This document shows, piece by piece, positions 51,001 through 58,972 of a stretch of 64,000 bases of DNA. Position 1 is the first letter of the stretch; each line of letters opens with the position of its first letter. Source of the stretch: Symsagittifera roscoffensis (Eukaryota; Xenacoelomorpha; Acoela; Convolutidae); the NCBI RefSeq assembly GCF_963678635.1, contig NC_087067.1, positions 9,161,716-9,225,715 of the forward strand, read 5' to 3'. Made by a program: the position numbers and the translations under genes. Below the pieces are notes generated by a model, which did no database searches, was not told the origin of the DNA, and saw only the letters and a program-made list of their open reading frames with translations.

Positions 51001-54000
51001 TACTCTTAATCTGCAGCTTGGGACCTTGAAAAAAAATGTTTTTTATTTCAAAAACTTTAGTTTTCGATAAATTAATTTTTTCAAATTTTTTTGTTCGCGA
51101 TATTCTGTGCCATTTGCCCAGCAAACGGCTATTGCCATTGTTTTTTTTGCTCCCAATGGGGAAGTAAGGTACAAAACTGCTGGAGTAGTATCTAATTAGT
51201 GTTCAAAGCATAAAAGTTCGTCAACTTAGATCTTCAAAACCAACAGGACTGCTCGTATCAGGGCGAAACCCTGAATGTTCCGACTGCCTTTTAAAGATTA
51301 TGGAGCAGTAATAACATTTAAAAAAACTAAATGTAATAAACAACATGAAATTTTTTTTAATTTGAGATTTTTTTTGCAAAAATCATCCCCCACACGTCAT
51401 ATAGAGATATAGAGTACAAAAGAACAGATTTCTCTCCTTGTAACAAATCAATTATGGCCAATAAGCTTCTTTCAACCAATTTGGAACGATTTCTAGGACG
51501 TATTAAATCTCCGCTTACGCGTTAAGAGCTCGAAATATATCGCGCGTTAATTGTCCCAAATTGGCCAAAATGGCAATCTTCAAACCCCCATAACTTAACG
51601 AAAACTGCTCACAGGAGAAATATCTTTACAAATTTACGCTCAGGACAAGAATACTTTTTTGAATGGTACAAAAAATTTCCGTCAAAAATGGCTAGTTAAA
51701 AAGTCGAATTTTGTCTGAAGAAAAAAAACCCACCCCGAGCACAAATATTCCGTTACTTTCGTATCGAAAGTCTGATTCAAAACTCGGCATATAGTAAAAA
51801 CAAAGCCATCATAGTTGGAAAAAGTCATATACGCAAGAAATAATGTTTAAGAATACTGAATTGTTTTTTTTTAAAACTTCAAACTTCAATTAAATTTAAC
51901 ATATGAAACTAGAAGTCGATCACGTTTTTCGTGACCTTAACACTTTTGCTGCTCAATAGTGGATTTTTATTCCTTTTAACAAAAAAATTGAATGGAAGAT
52001 CTAAAGTCAAACCGCGATAAATCAAACTTCAAGACAAATTTTTAAATCAAATAGTAAGACAAAATTTAAGACATTTTCCTTAAAAAAATCACCACTTATA
52101 TAAAAAAATTCACTACATTCATGGCACTTGAAAAATCAATCTAAACAGATTAGATTGTTTGGGAACTTAAATACCCGAGAACAAATTGTATTTTAAAATT
52201 AACGCAGAATGTACTTACATTGCCTGAAGTATCTGATGATTGCTTCGCATGCGCAATTATTTCTCTCGCTGGCCTTGACTTCAAATTATCCAGCTCTCGA
52301 CTGAATTTGAGCAGTCTATCTCGCGCCTGCTTCACTGACTCTTCATCTACGCTTGTTTTTCTACTGGATGCTGGACTGGGCACTGAATCCGAAGTTTTAT
52401 GCCTTTTTAACCGTTTTTTTCGAAGACTGGGTCGTGACGTCTGACGGAAAAACCGACTGCACAACTAAAAACAAACATAAAAATTTAGTCTAAGTAGATT
52501 GCGAACCATATTTAAAGTATTATAGATCTGGTATGATTGCTTCAATAATCCGTTTATCGCTAAATGCACTATCGGAAAAGAGAGAAACAGTAAATCGTGA
52601 TACAAAATTCAATATGACAATATCAAAACAAAATTGATCATTCAAAACGATATCGGATCTTTATAAAAATCCCCTACCCTTTCAAGAAAGGGGGCAGATA
52701 ATCAAGCAGATTAAGTTGGCCGATTTTTCGACCAATCAGAATGCAGCAAAATTACAACTCTTTATATCAGTTTACTTTTAACACCTCTTCTTACTAAGCT
52801 TGCAGAAGACAAATAGCAAATTTCTAGACGTAATCTATCCGTGCTTAAATTGCAAAAATTCCTTAAAAAAGCAGTTTTTCAGAAGTCATGATTTTTGCGG
52901 TAATATTGAAGATATCATTTAATTCCCTTTGACATAATATTTTTTTAAAATTAGCTTCTATTACTTATCAAACCCTTCCAAAAACTACTTCAACAATGAA
53001 ATCAAAATAGTATAAGAAGGAAAGTCTATTCAAGCAGTCCGTAAAAGACTTCATTATTTTTCTAGGTTCAAAAATTTCAGATGGCAAATAGAGAAAAAAC
53101 ACCACTTGCAATACAACGATTGTAAGCTGAAAATGCAATGACACTCAAAAATTAACAAAAAACTCTATGTTAGACTATACAGTGCTGATTTAAATTATCC
53201 GGACAAAACGAACAAAACTTGAACTTTCAAACGCGTTTTTCTCAAATTCGGTTAAGATTAGACAAAAAGTGAAGAGATCAAAAGTTGCTTAGAATTTCAC
53301 CAGAATTAATATGGTGCCATTTTTTCTCCGAAATTCTTAACAAACATTTTACCCCAAAAATGGGTCATTTTGGATTTTTTCAATTAATCAAGAATTACGC
53401 TGAAACTACTTGGTTAATTGATAAGAAAATTATATCACAGGAAGCCTCTTACGCAGTTCAACAAAGTTTAAGCAGGGTTAAATCTCCAAAAATTTGCGCA
53501 AATTGTTTAAAATTTGTTTTTAAACAGAGATTCTGGGTTTTATATAGTAAAAATCACATTTATTGACTATCAAGTGAAAATTTTTTCTCTTATACTGGTT
53601 TTTGGAGATTTAACCCTGCTGAAACTTTGTTGAACTGCGTAAGAGGCTTCCTGTGATATAATTTTCTTATCAATTAACCAAGTAGTTTCAGTGTAATTCT
53701 TGATTAATTGAAAAAAGCCAAAATGACCCATTTTTGGGGTAAAATGTGTGTTAAGAATTTCGGAGAAAAAATGGCACCATATTAATTCTGGTGATATTCT
53801 AAGCAACTTTTTTTCTCTTCACTTTTTGTCTAATCTTAACCCAATTTGAGAAAAACGCGTTTGAAGTTCAAGTTTTGTTCGTTTTGTCCGGATAATTTAA
53901 ATCAGCACAGTAGACTTGAAGAAACTGGAGAAAAAAAATTCACGTTCTTGCAGTTTTTCAAAAGGTCCCAGTGGGGTTGACTTTGAGTATTCAAAATATG

Positions 54001-55379
54001 GTGCCATTATAAATCTCAGAAGTACTACCGGAACTTTGTAAAAAAAACATTAGGTCGATAAGACGACAGAATTAAAGCCGACAGCCAATAAGCAATTTTT
54101 TTGGAAAAAATTCATATTGGAAAAAACTGCATGTATCGCGCACATAGGATCAACGATAATTATACGAATAGCGCAAGTTGAATACATAATTCGGAAACTA
54201 AACGACAGATCTTAAGTCGACAACCATAAAGCCAAAAATCAGTAGAAAAATAATAACAAAACTCTAACTAAACATAGAATGGTTACAACATACAATCAGT
54301 AGAAGTAACAGTGATGTCTATTTGAAATTAAACTAAATTAGAATTTCATTTTTCTTTAAATTCAAAAAAAGACTAAATTACAAAAGAGGACCTTCCGTTT
54401 AGTTACGGTAAGTGCACAAGCTGGATAGGGCCATACCCGCGATATAAAAATGCATATATATCAGCAAAACTGTATGCAGGGTTCTTAAAATTAAATATTG
54501 CGAGTCCGCTCAAATGAAATGAAAACTTTAATTTGAATCGAGCAAGTTAAACTGAAAAAATAAATAAATAAATTGCACCAGCGAAATTCTATCCGACGCC
54601 AAAGTACAGCTTACATATGTCTATTGATTTCACCTTTCCGCGGAAAATCAAACAACCTGAATCTTCACCACAAATTTGATAATTTTTTTGATGCCAATAT
54701 ATATGGCCAAAAAAGTTGCTTTTGATTTCTTTTTTCTAAATTGTGAAAAATACCCGAAATTGGCAGTAAAACAGCTTTAAAAAAGACTTCACAAAATTTT
54801 AAATTGCTGAAGAAACATTCAAATAGTTCTGGAATAATTTAAATTGATGCCAAAAATTTCATATGATTTTCATGATCAATTTTATTAAAACTTTAATTTC
54901 TATTTTTTTTAAATAAACATCACTGCTAGTAGTATCAAGTAAATTAACTTAGAAGTTTAAAAAACTGAGCATGTCATTAGCATCATAAATGATTCAATTG
55001 ATTTTACTAAACTAGTTGTTAACTTGAAAGAAAAATGTCTCACGCGTAAATATATCGGTCTCAGCAGTTTAACAAAACTGATACAATTTATTTTAAGAAA
55101 CTCTCTCTCAAACTGATGAGAATTTGATTTCAAAGACCAACATCAATCTTCACTTACCTCAAGTGTCTCAATAGCAAAAGGATCGTCTTTGACAAAGTCG
55201 TCTGAGGATAACGGTGATTCCAAAATGGTATTGCTGACCGCCTGACGCACGCGTTCTGCATTCAATGGTTGTCCAAAACTTGACCCAGCAATAGGAGACG
55301 CCGCCATGGGGTTATCGCCGTCTCCGCTTGGACTGATTTCCAGAGTACTCGGTGGCTTCTTTGATTCTTCCTGCTCCAT
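33078..55379 (-). CDS. Large multi-exon gene, product not recognised (12 exons, 782 codons, 3' end uncertain)
   Basis: Exons: 55379-55158, 52464-52219, 50467-50411, 50365-49985, 49475-49234, 45486-45383, 42157-42041, 41747-41520, 41045-40866, 35405-35278, 33783-33567, 33301-33078. All introns are GT-AG; donors include gtaagt, gtatgt and gttagt. Every junction phase agrees and the sum is exactly 782 codons without a stop, strong support for one gene. ATG at 55379 opens MEQEESKKPPSTLEISPSG. The first two thirds are Ser-rich and probably disordered, with basic patches (LRKKRLKRHK, LKKWFKEKFKDKNGEKKK) and an acidic DPGYEADTDREL. The C-terminal third looks folded and helical: FDWMVDRLITISSQPDVAK, VRIVIPPIGPG, EPSLYSRLVDSGYSEFSEII, then RLFTLFLTVIRGVVEHSDDP and LAANVFLYISENFRDRV, reminiscent of HEAT/ARM helices (inference). 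The exon-4 donor is least certain. Confidence 0.75.
33781..34482. repeat. ~340-bp tandem duplication starting at an exon acceptor
   Basis: 33781-34121 and 34145-34482 are near-identical (offset 364). The duplicated block begins at the TTCTTCAG acceptor of exon 33783-33567 and includes intron sequence and a SINE. The SINE in the first copy has lost its tRNA-like head; the junction is CTGAAGAAA-type microrepeats. Confidence 0.85.
34312..34500 (-). mobile_element. SINE with a tRNA-Lys(CUU)-derived head
   Basis: On the minus strand: A box GGCTGAGTAGTTAG, anticodon arm TGAGACTCTTAATCTCT (same stem and CTCTTAA loop as animal tRNA-Lys-CUU), B box GGTTCGAGTC. The body ends in the palindrome GCGAAGCTTCGC near 34320. 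A headless copy lies at 33952-34121. Confidence 0.75.
34800..35110. repeat. Dispersed repeat family B copy
   Basis: Starts ACATAACCAACGGCCAGTTGG and ends ...TTCAATAGTGGAGTTTGCCT, as other copies do. Confidence 0.55.
35834..36035 (-). mobile_element. Diverged SINE copy
   Basis: Tail motif CAGAGGCGAAGCTGCGATTC at left; on the minus strand a tRNA-like head TGGCTGAATGGTTAGTGCGT at right. B box decayed. Confidence 0.55.
36040..37200. other. AT-rich intronic DNA
   Basis: Fragment related to satellite monomers near 36345-36380 (GACTTAGGTTGGAAAAAAAA) and short TTTTATAACGA repeats at 36995-37070. No gene. Confidence 0.45.
37208..37528 (+). CDS. Hypothetical 106-residue ORF inside the large minus-strand gene
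   Basis: ATG directly follows an acceptor-like TTTCTGTTCCAG, which suggests a 5' intron. The product is charged (MDVDVGLSSPNKRVHDYSDV, then KKPK-like patches) and ends LIKPLMEDGR. Base composition is richer in GC than the surroundings, so it may be a gene or mobile-element remnant. Not recognised. Confidence 0.35.
   Translation: MDVDVGLSSPNKRVHDYSDVLTKNPRKMARIEKVLKAQGECEYRPFSLDGEDFFTREDQPCWKPKEDGLFLKLLGFIFGIQTHSDMGELKTLFRDALIKPLMEDGR
37629..38237 (+). CDS. Hypothetical 202-residue ORF
   Basis: A long open frame 100 bp after the ORF ending 37528. A Cys/His-containing N-terminus (PCFTCAENLP, RCWCSKHDMY) is followed by hydrophobic strands (VMSSVLFIDVRIGPIAY, LDWIIIDVSERYHFIVASSS). No family recognised. 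It lies antisense inside an intron (40866 to 35405) of the large gene. Together with 37208-37528 and 39153-39965 it may be the remains of one plus-strand gene. Confidence 0.4.
   Translation: MQMAMGALEMPCFTCAENLPREMRPPLQLQLYVMNARKHIPQRTHVLRCWCSKHDMYNPENEKTETILVSRLVRGWVARTHRRNASFCYTIETFDVNRNIASGNQKWHTDSNKYETVMSSVLFIDVRIGPIAYESGDRSKNNDLDWIIIDVSERYHFIVASSSFTEKNIRLVLKKELAVPGFQFVRSELYHLRNFCRLGVLR
38326..38407 (+). repeat. 41-bp tandem duplication with an acceptor-like end
   Basis: CATCATTGCAGGGTACATTA occurs at 38327 and again 41 bp later. Each copy carries a TCATTGCAG|GG plus-strand splice-acceptor-like sequence. Confidence 0.8.
38410..39152. other. Region with CCCTTGAATA repeats, no clear gene
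   Basis: CCTTGAATATCCCTTGAA-type motifs recur near 38790-38880 on the plus strand and 39180-39310 mainly on the minus strand. They produce similar short peptides on opposite strands (LLWFVLPLEYPL and FLWFVLPFEYPL), so the ORFs here reflect an inverted degenerate repeat. Confidence 0.5.
39153..39965 (+). CDS. Hypothetical 270-residue ORF, possibly frameshifted
   Basis: The first ~70 residues overlap the CCTTGAATA repeats and are doubtful. Residues ~90-210 look protein-like (LRILRKKFLFKLVNQRFAEF, SFEMEQIAYITNDLQDCLLN). From about 39764 a different frame looks better (IEWPPFQVLCVSLCRMGELV ... to a stop at 39991), which suggests an indel or an intron. No family recognised. Confidence 0.3.
   Translation: MPFCQKKLFLENPLNNPLETLWNLITLNQYEPGGIQGAVLVSMDIQRAVRTTGRDEPRREDEPGDKTVSCHALCHGVVVRKDFTQQLRILRKKFLFKLVNQRFAEFRIKLSVHHSLLSLAYSSRASKILASRILLGKMEDKPYLESSNSIMRVGYIQSGLGLSFEMEQIAYITNDLQDCLLNVLVHNQATVVIEKCKSIFADLIWKPFRKMRTIRVLNGRPSRYSAFRCVEWVNWSLILPPTQKVHRQPFNSCFRSTTIVSLIRTIKKLL
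40000..40860. other. AT-rich intronic DNA with a SINE fragment
   Basis: Near 40660 a minus-strand GGCAGTTCGATTCCGGCAAT resembles a B box of a tRNA-derived SINE. Otherwise nothing recognised. Confidence 0.4.
41746..41814. repeat. 37-bp tandem duplication of an intron 3' end
   Basis: ATCTTGGTTGGCCTAAATAC occurs at 41746 and 41783. On the minus strand each copy carries TGTATTTAG|GCCAACCAAG|AT, so two sets of acceptors lie 37 bp apart at the start of exon 41747-41520. 37 is not a multiple of 3, so the outer set would break frame. Confidence 0.85.
43154..44672 (-). mobile_element. SINE split by a Helitron-like insertion
   Basis: The tail (GCGAAGCTTCGCTTCGCAAA ... CCTCGAATT) lies at 43154-43264 and the tRNA-like head (minus: CCGTGGCTGAGTGGTTAGTG ... 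B box) at 44583-44672. Removing 43265-44582 restores a normal SINE with no duplicated target. Confidence 0.8.
43265..44582 (-). mobile_element. Non-autonomous Helitron-like element carrying the ~160-bp satellite
   Basis: Read on the minus strand, it starts TCTATTATATATTTAAATGC (44582 downward) after an A and ends in a hairpin region followed by ...GTACACGCTAG before a T. These are Helitron hallmarks: 5' TC, 3' hairpin plus CTAG, insertion between A and T, no target duplication. The body is about six degenerate units of the same satellite as 12734-14230. No Rep/helicase ORF. Confidence 0.8.
46073..46294. mobile_element. 222-bp MITE, hAT-type 8-bp target duplication
   Basis: Perfect 21-bp inverted ends starting GGCTCTTTTCCAGTTCCCCC, flanked by caactcaa at 46065-46072 and 46295-46302. 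The paralogous stretch near 23148-23160 (AGTACCAGTCAATTTG) lacks the element. The left end includes a C run. Confidence 0.9.
46385..46460 (-). repeat. tRNA-like SINE fragment
   Basis: On the minus strand GGTTCTGTAGCGTAGAGGTA then AAGGTTCGAACCTGGG (B box). The acceptor stem does not pair, so it is not a functional tRNA gene. Confidence 0.5.
46737..46915 (-). mobile_element. SINE copy with tRNA-like head
   Basis: Minus strand: GTCGGTGGCCGAGAGGAAAG (A box), GAGTCTCGAAATCTCG (anticodon arm), GGTTTGAATC (B box). Tail GCAAAGCTGCGCTTCGCAAA at left. The anticodon arm differs from the 34312 copy and looks more tRNA-Ser-like. Confidence 0.6.
47638..47715 (-). repeat. tRNA-like SINE head
   Basis: Minus strand: TCTGGCGTAGAAGTAACGCG and GTGGTTCGAATCTTGCCGGG. 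It lies next to a satellite-monomer-like GACTTAGGTTGGAAAAAA at 47530-47550. Confidence 0.5.
48015..48625. repeat. 304-bp tandem duplication of dispersed family B
   Basis: GCAAGTAAACAGAAAAAAAT at 48032 recurs 304 bp later (48336), as do CGATCACGTTTTTGTGACCT and CAACAAAGGAATTAACAAA. Confidence 0.85.
48778..49005. mobile_element. Diverged MITE related to 46073-46294
   Basis: Left end GCTCTTTTCCACTTTCCCT and right end AGGGGAAGTGGAAAATAG are imperfect inverted repeats of the same type. Target duplication not clear. Confidence 0.5.
49722..49890. mobile_element. 169-bp hAT-like MITE with an internal perfect hairpin
   Basis: Ends CAGGGGCGAATTTAGG and CCTAGATCCGCCCCTG are inverted repeats; the flank cttaaact is duplicated (49714-49721, 49891-49898). 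Inside, long G and C runs surround a perfect 20-bp stem, CAGGGATTCGAACTCCTGCC (49793-49812) pairing with 49821-49840. It lies in the intron between exons 49985 and 49475. A remnant is at 20087-20180. Confidence 0.93.
51230..51770 (+). repeat. Dispersed repeat family A, copy 3
   Basis: The longest copy: CAGGGCGAAACCCTGAATGT, ATCGCGCGTTAATTGTCCCA, GTCAAAAATGGCTAGTTAAA. No coding capacity. Confidence 0.7.
53180..53910. mobile_element. 731-bp Tc1/mariner-like foldback MITE
   Basis: ~320-bp inverted repeats (53180-53500 and 53590-53910) around a ~100-bp loop. Ends CAGTGCTGATTTAAATTATC and its complement, with TA on both sides (53178-53179, 53911-53912). The two mirror ORFs (53285-53566 plus, 53570-53806 minus) are the same arm read on each strand, not genes. 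Confidence 0.88.
54000..55140 (-). other. First intron of the large gene, AT-rich
   Basis: No repeat boundary or ORF of note. Confidence 0.45.
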
Positions 55380-56209
55380 CTTCGAGTTCTGCTGAGATTT
55401 AATCCATTCTTTTGACGATTCGAGTTTACTGTTTTGATAACTAGAACAGGAACCTCGTACACTACCTCGTATACGTGAATAAGCCTAGCTCTGTACAGGA
55501 AAAAATCAATTACACGGAAAACCACCGGCTGAACTTTAAAGGTCTTAAAACTTTAAAAGAAGTATATGTCGGTCAGTGCAATCTCATGTTTTTTTACATC
55601 TTGAAAATCTGAAACACAACATTGTTTCAAACAAAAAAAGACTGATCAAAGGTTGGGCAAATCAATGTCATAAAAATGGAAGATGACTGTGAACTTACAA
55701 TAAAGATTTTAAAAAATTAAGATACTGAGAAGCAAAGCGGAGCTTCACATCATCTGCAATAAAAAAAACAGGATGGGCGGTTGCAGTAAGCAAAACACAA
55801 AGTTCTGACCACAGCAAAAAAGCTATAAAAAATTATATTATTTTATTTGCAAAACCTTAGGATTTTTTTATTAGCTGCGTGTTGAAAAATAAGACATAAG
55901 CAAATTCGAAAGTAGAAGTAAGATAACGAATTCGACAACCTTTCTTCAAAAAAAAAGAAAAACGCACTGGAAAAAATTTTGATAAATACTTTTTATATTT
56001 TTTTTTTGCTAAAATTTAGTGGTTGAAAAAGAAAAACTTTTTTCAATTGTAAAATTTGCCTAAGAATTACACAGCGACGGAAAGTAGAGAAATTCCTTAT
56101 TAATGACTTGTTCACGTCAGATACTTTAACTCGGTGTTTTTGCATTATCTCGACCTGGTGTCAACGAACGTGTTGAGGTGTCAACAAACGTGTTTCGACT
56201 TTGAGACCC

Positions 56210-56404
56210 TCAGCCGGACGAATCTTTCTTAGTTTCGACAATATTCATATGATAACAAACATAGCTAAGTCTTGAAGCCGCGGACAACGCGGTTGTAACA
56301 CCAAAAACTAGGTCAGAAACCAAAATTAGAGTCAATTTTATTTGTGACATTCGACCAGAATGGCTTGAACTGCATGTCAGAAACGAATTTATATCTGTTG
56401 TCAT
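56210..56404 (-). CDS. Small ORF with one possible membrane segment
   Basis: 64 codons, ATG at 56404, TGA stop. Hydrophobic stretch IKLTLILVSDLVFGVTTALS after a short polar N-terminus, then a polar tail ending KKDSSG. It lies about 830 bp upstream of the start codon of the large gene on the same strand. Not recognised; could be chance. Confidence 0.25.
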   Translation of the reverse strand: MTTDINSFLTCSSSHSGRMSQIKLTLILVSDLVFGVTTALSAASRLSYVCYHMNIVETKKDSSG

Positions 56405-56692
56405 AATTGATATTAGAATTTATTATTTACACTTTGCTATACTGATGCCTCGGCTTTTATTGTATAGTAATTCAGGTGTTCTTTCTTCTTCTTCTGGAGC
56501 AGATTGGAGCAAAAATTGACTGTTTCAGATGATTAGTGGTGTTAATCGTTCAATTGAACGAATACGGAGAGGTTAATCTGGACCGACGAATTAAATTTTA
56601 CAAATTCGTTCGAAAATAAAGACACGTCGCGACCTTGGATTTTCGCGACAACTAAAAAACCGCGAAATTCAGAAGAACGATGATCGATATTC

Positions 56693-56854
56693 ATAAGAAA
56701 TTTAAAATGTTAATTCAAAGATTTTCGAACATTTTGTGCATCATCGGGATTAAAATTTTTTACAATATATACAAAACGATCAAAGATCTGAGAAATTAGA
56801 AACATGTCTAAAAATGCTTTAAAACTTTTTGACCAATCAAATTTAAACAACTGT
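56693..56854 (+). repeat. 162-bp repeat, second copy at 60530-60691
   Basis: ATAAGAAATTTAAAATGTTA to CAAATTTAAACAACTGT, the same orientation on both sides of the Penelope-like element. The 60530 copy is the interior of a MITE with inverted ends, so these are MITE copies rather than element termini. Confidence 0.75.
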
Positions 56855-57169
56855 AATTACATAGAAATTTTTGATGAAAAGTAAATTTCAAACGTTTTTG
56901 CAACTATGTGCATCGTCAGGATTTTTACAATAAACTAATCCAAATGTAGATAAAAACATGAATTTACTAATGTTATTTACAATAATTCACATAATAATTA
57001 CATAATAAATTACGTAATCAATAATACCGTTTTCCTGTAAATTTCTGATATTCCTTTTTAGCTTTTAGTTCTGTCATGGTTATAAAAATTCGATTTGGGA
57101 TTATTTTTGATTCTGACACATCAGTTTTTTAACTTTTAGCCATGTTATACAGAGACTATAATTTCAGTG

Positions 57170-57640
57170 TTAATTCCCGGCTCCTGAATTCATCTCGTGT
57201 GTTGATCCTCGGCCTCTCCCTCCAAATATGCAAGCTTCTAGTGTGAGTAGCTGATGAGTGTTGGCTGTTTGATCTATAATCTCTGACTTCAGCTCAGCAG
57301 TACCGCCTACCTCCTTATTACACTCTAACAAGTGTTGCCCTACTGGGGAGTCCCCTTTGCGGTGTTAATCGACCCTCGTGGCTCAATGTCGGTCTGTCTG
57401 GGCGACATAGGTAGAGTTACATGCACTACATGTAAGCTAATACACGACTTTGGATCTCAATTCACGAGCAAAGAAGAATTTGAGCGATCGCAGGCATGTT
57501 TTCAATTTTCTTGTTGTGAAACTTATCTGTTCCCGGGATTGTTGCCGAAATTTTGCAGCTAACAGTTGAAATGGATTGCCTCGATATTGCATTGTAAAAA
57601 AGGGGGTTAGTCTTTTAACCATTTAGCATTCTCGGTTCTG
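57170..57640 (-). pseudogene. GIY-YIG endonuclease domain of the Penelope-like element
   Basis: After LRSLKFFFARELRSKVVY comes a stop, then LTCSACNSTYVAQTDRH, another stop, ATRVD, a stop, then the frame stays open: HRKGDSPVGQHLLECNKEV and IIDQTANTHQLLTLEACIFG, to TAA at 57172-57170. This is the Penelope arrangement: CxxCxxxYVGxT-like core, H-x-TR, SPVGQHLLEC, and the late TLEA motif with its metal-binding Glu. The family glycine in YVGQT is Ala here. The intact domain nicks DNA for target-primed reverse transcription; three stops make this copy inactive. Confidence 0.8.
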
Positions 57641-58689
57641 ATGCCTTCACCTCTAAGTTTTTCTTTCCCTCAATGATCTTGTTCAGAGTTTCAAACACTA
57701 CCTTGTCCGACCAATTTTAAGGATATTGTTTTTCAATCCCTTGTTTCCGATTTTTTTCAATGCCTGGTCAAAATTTTCCCTTGTTGAGGTACTTCTGAAA
57801 ACCCTATGAACCGTCCCTTCAATAACGTTTCTTTTGTACTGCAAAGGTGCGCAACCTCTGAAATTTAGAATGGTGCCGGTATCAGTGGGTTTCTGGTACC
57901 ACCCACAAGTGACCTTTTTTTCTCAGTCAACGTTGACATTTAAATCCAAAAAGGTCAAATTACCGTTACTATCAAGTTCTTTCACGGTGAACTGCAAGTT
58001 TGGATGCAAGTTATTGGCAGCCTCGAGAACTAACCCAGGATTGCAATTGACATTTCTAATTATGTCGTCCACATATCTTAGAAAAGCTTTAACACCATTC
58101 TCAGCCCGATCTGCTTCCTGTTGTTTTCCGCAAGCAATGCAATACCATACTGTTTCAGCGATTTCTGCGTTTTCAAATTCCGATATGTTACCACACACTA
58201 AGTGGTACCAACTCAAACAAGCTTCGCACTCTACCCCTTTAGCCCGATTTGTCACCTTCTTCTGACAGGGCAGAGCTCCTTGTTACCCTCATTTAGCACA
58301 GTCAATCTTGGTACTTCTTTGTTGAATGCAGGTTCGTATTCTTTGAGCCACAAATTGGCCAGTATTACTGCAAGGGAGGCGCCCATTGCTAAACCGTCTT
58401 TTTGTACATACCACAAACCATTGCATTTGAAGTGTACCTTACTCACTGCCAAAACCAGTAGTTTTTTCATAGTCATGCGAGGCGTTTCCGGAGGGTTGAC
58501 TTGCTCATATAATCTCCTCAGGGCTATTTCAACCGCTTCCTTGAGCGGGACATTGGTGTACGAACTCTTTACATCAAGTGAATCTATACTCTCATCAGAG
58601 TCCACTTCAGTTTTCTCCAAGATCTCTCTGGCCATTTGAGTGTTCGTTTCTGTGTTTGCACCCTCAATTTCATCAAAGTATTTGGCCAA
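57640..58689 (-). pseudogene. Penelope-like RT core and thumb with an internal PHD finger
   Basis: Motif A: SLDVKSSYTNVPLKEAV. Then the palm helix, with KVHFKCNGLWYVQKDG leading into motif B: GLAMGASLAVILANLWL. The frame stops at 58252 in a linker (LNEGNKELCPV). It reopens from 58255 in another frame with a PHD-like C4HC3 zinc finger, then ENGVKAFLRYVDDIIRNV (motif C), LHPNLQFTVKELDSNGNLTF and FLDLNV. After one more frame change: WYQKPTDTGTILNF, APLQYKRNVIEGTVHRVFRS and TSTRENFDQAL, the usual Penelope thumb. All catalytic aspartates (DVK; YVDD) are present, so decay is recent and mostly frame breaks. Confidence 0.88.
58125..58270 (-). other. PHD-type zinc finger inside the RT, between motifs B and C
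   Basis: Seen: VECEACLSWYHLVCGNIS and VWYCIACG, preceded across a small frame break by a C-P-V and a C-Q pair. Spacing fits C-x2-C ... C-x2-C-x4-H-x2-C ... W-Y-C-x2-C, the C4HC3 PHD pattern, with the PHD-typical W-Y-H and W-Y-C. Sequence on both sides is ordinary Penelope RT. Confidence 0.8.
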
Positions 58690-58759
58690 TGTTTTATTTA
58701 GGTTGTCATACGAGCTACCAGGTAAAGAAAGGACGTGATGAACTAATGTACCTTGTTAT

Positions 58760-58841
58760 GTATTTTTGCTAATCCATACAGGCTAGCCGGCTGTGCCCCC
58801 GTATTTTTGCTAATCCATACAGCCTAGCCGGCTGTGCCCCC
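58760..58841 (-). repeat. 41-bp tandem duplication in the RT
   Basis: GTATTTTTGCTAATCCATAC at 58760 and 58801. It duplicates the codons for the RLYGLAKIHK motif and breaks frame (41 is not a multiple of 3). Confidence 0.9.
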
Positions 58842-58972
58842 GTCAACCTAGTAAACAGCGCTTCGCTAATCTCGTCCTTCTTTTTCATGGCGAGTAATTC
58901 TTTGCTTATGTCTTTTTCAGTTTTCATGATCACGCTGTCTGTCAGATTCTTCTTCTCGCTAAATTGTTCTGC

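Noticed and set aside
53285-53806. Two similar proteins on opposite strands
   Set aside because: They are the two arms of an inverted repeat in a MITE.
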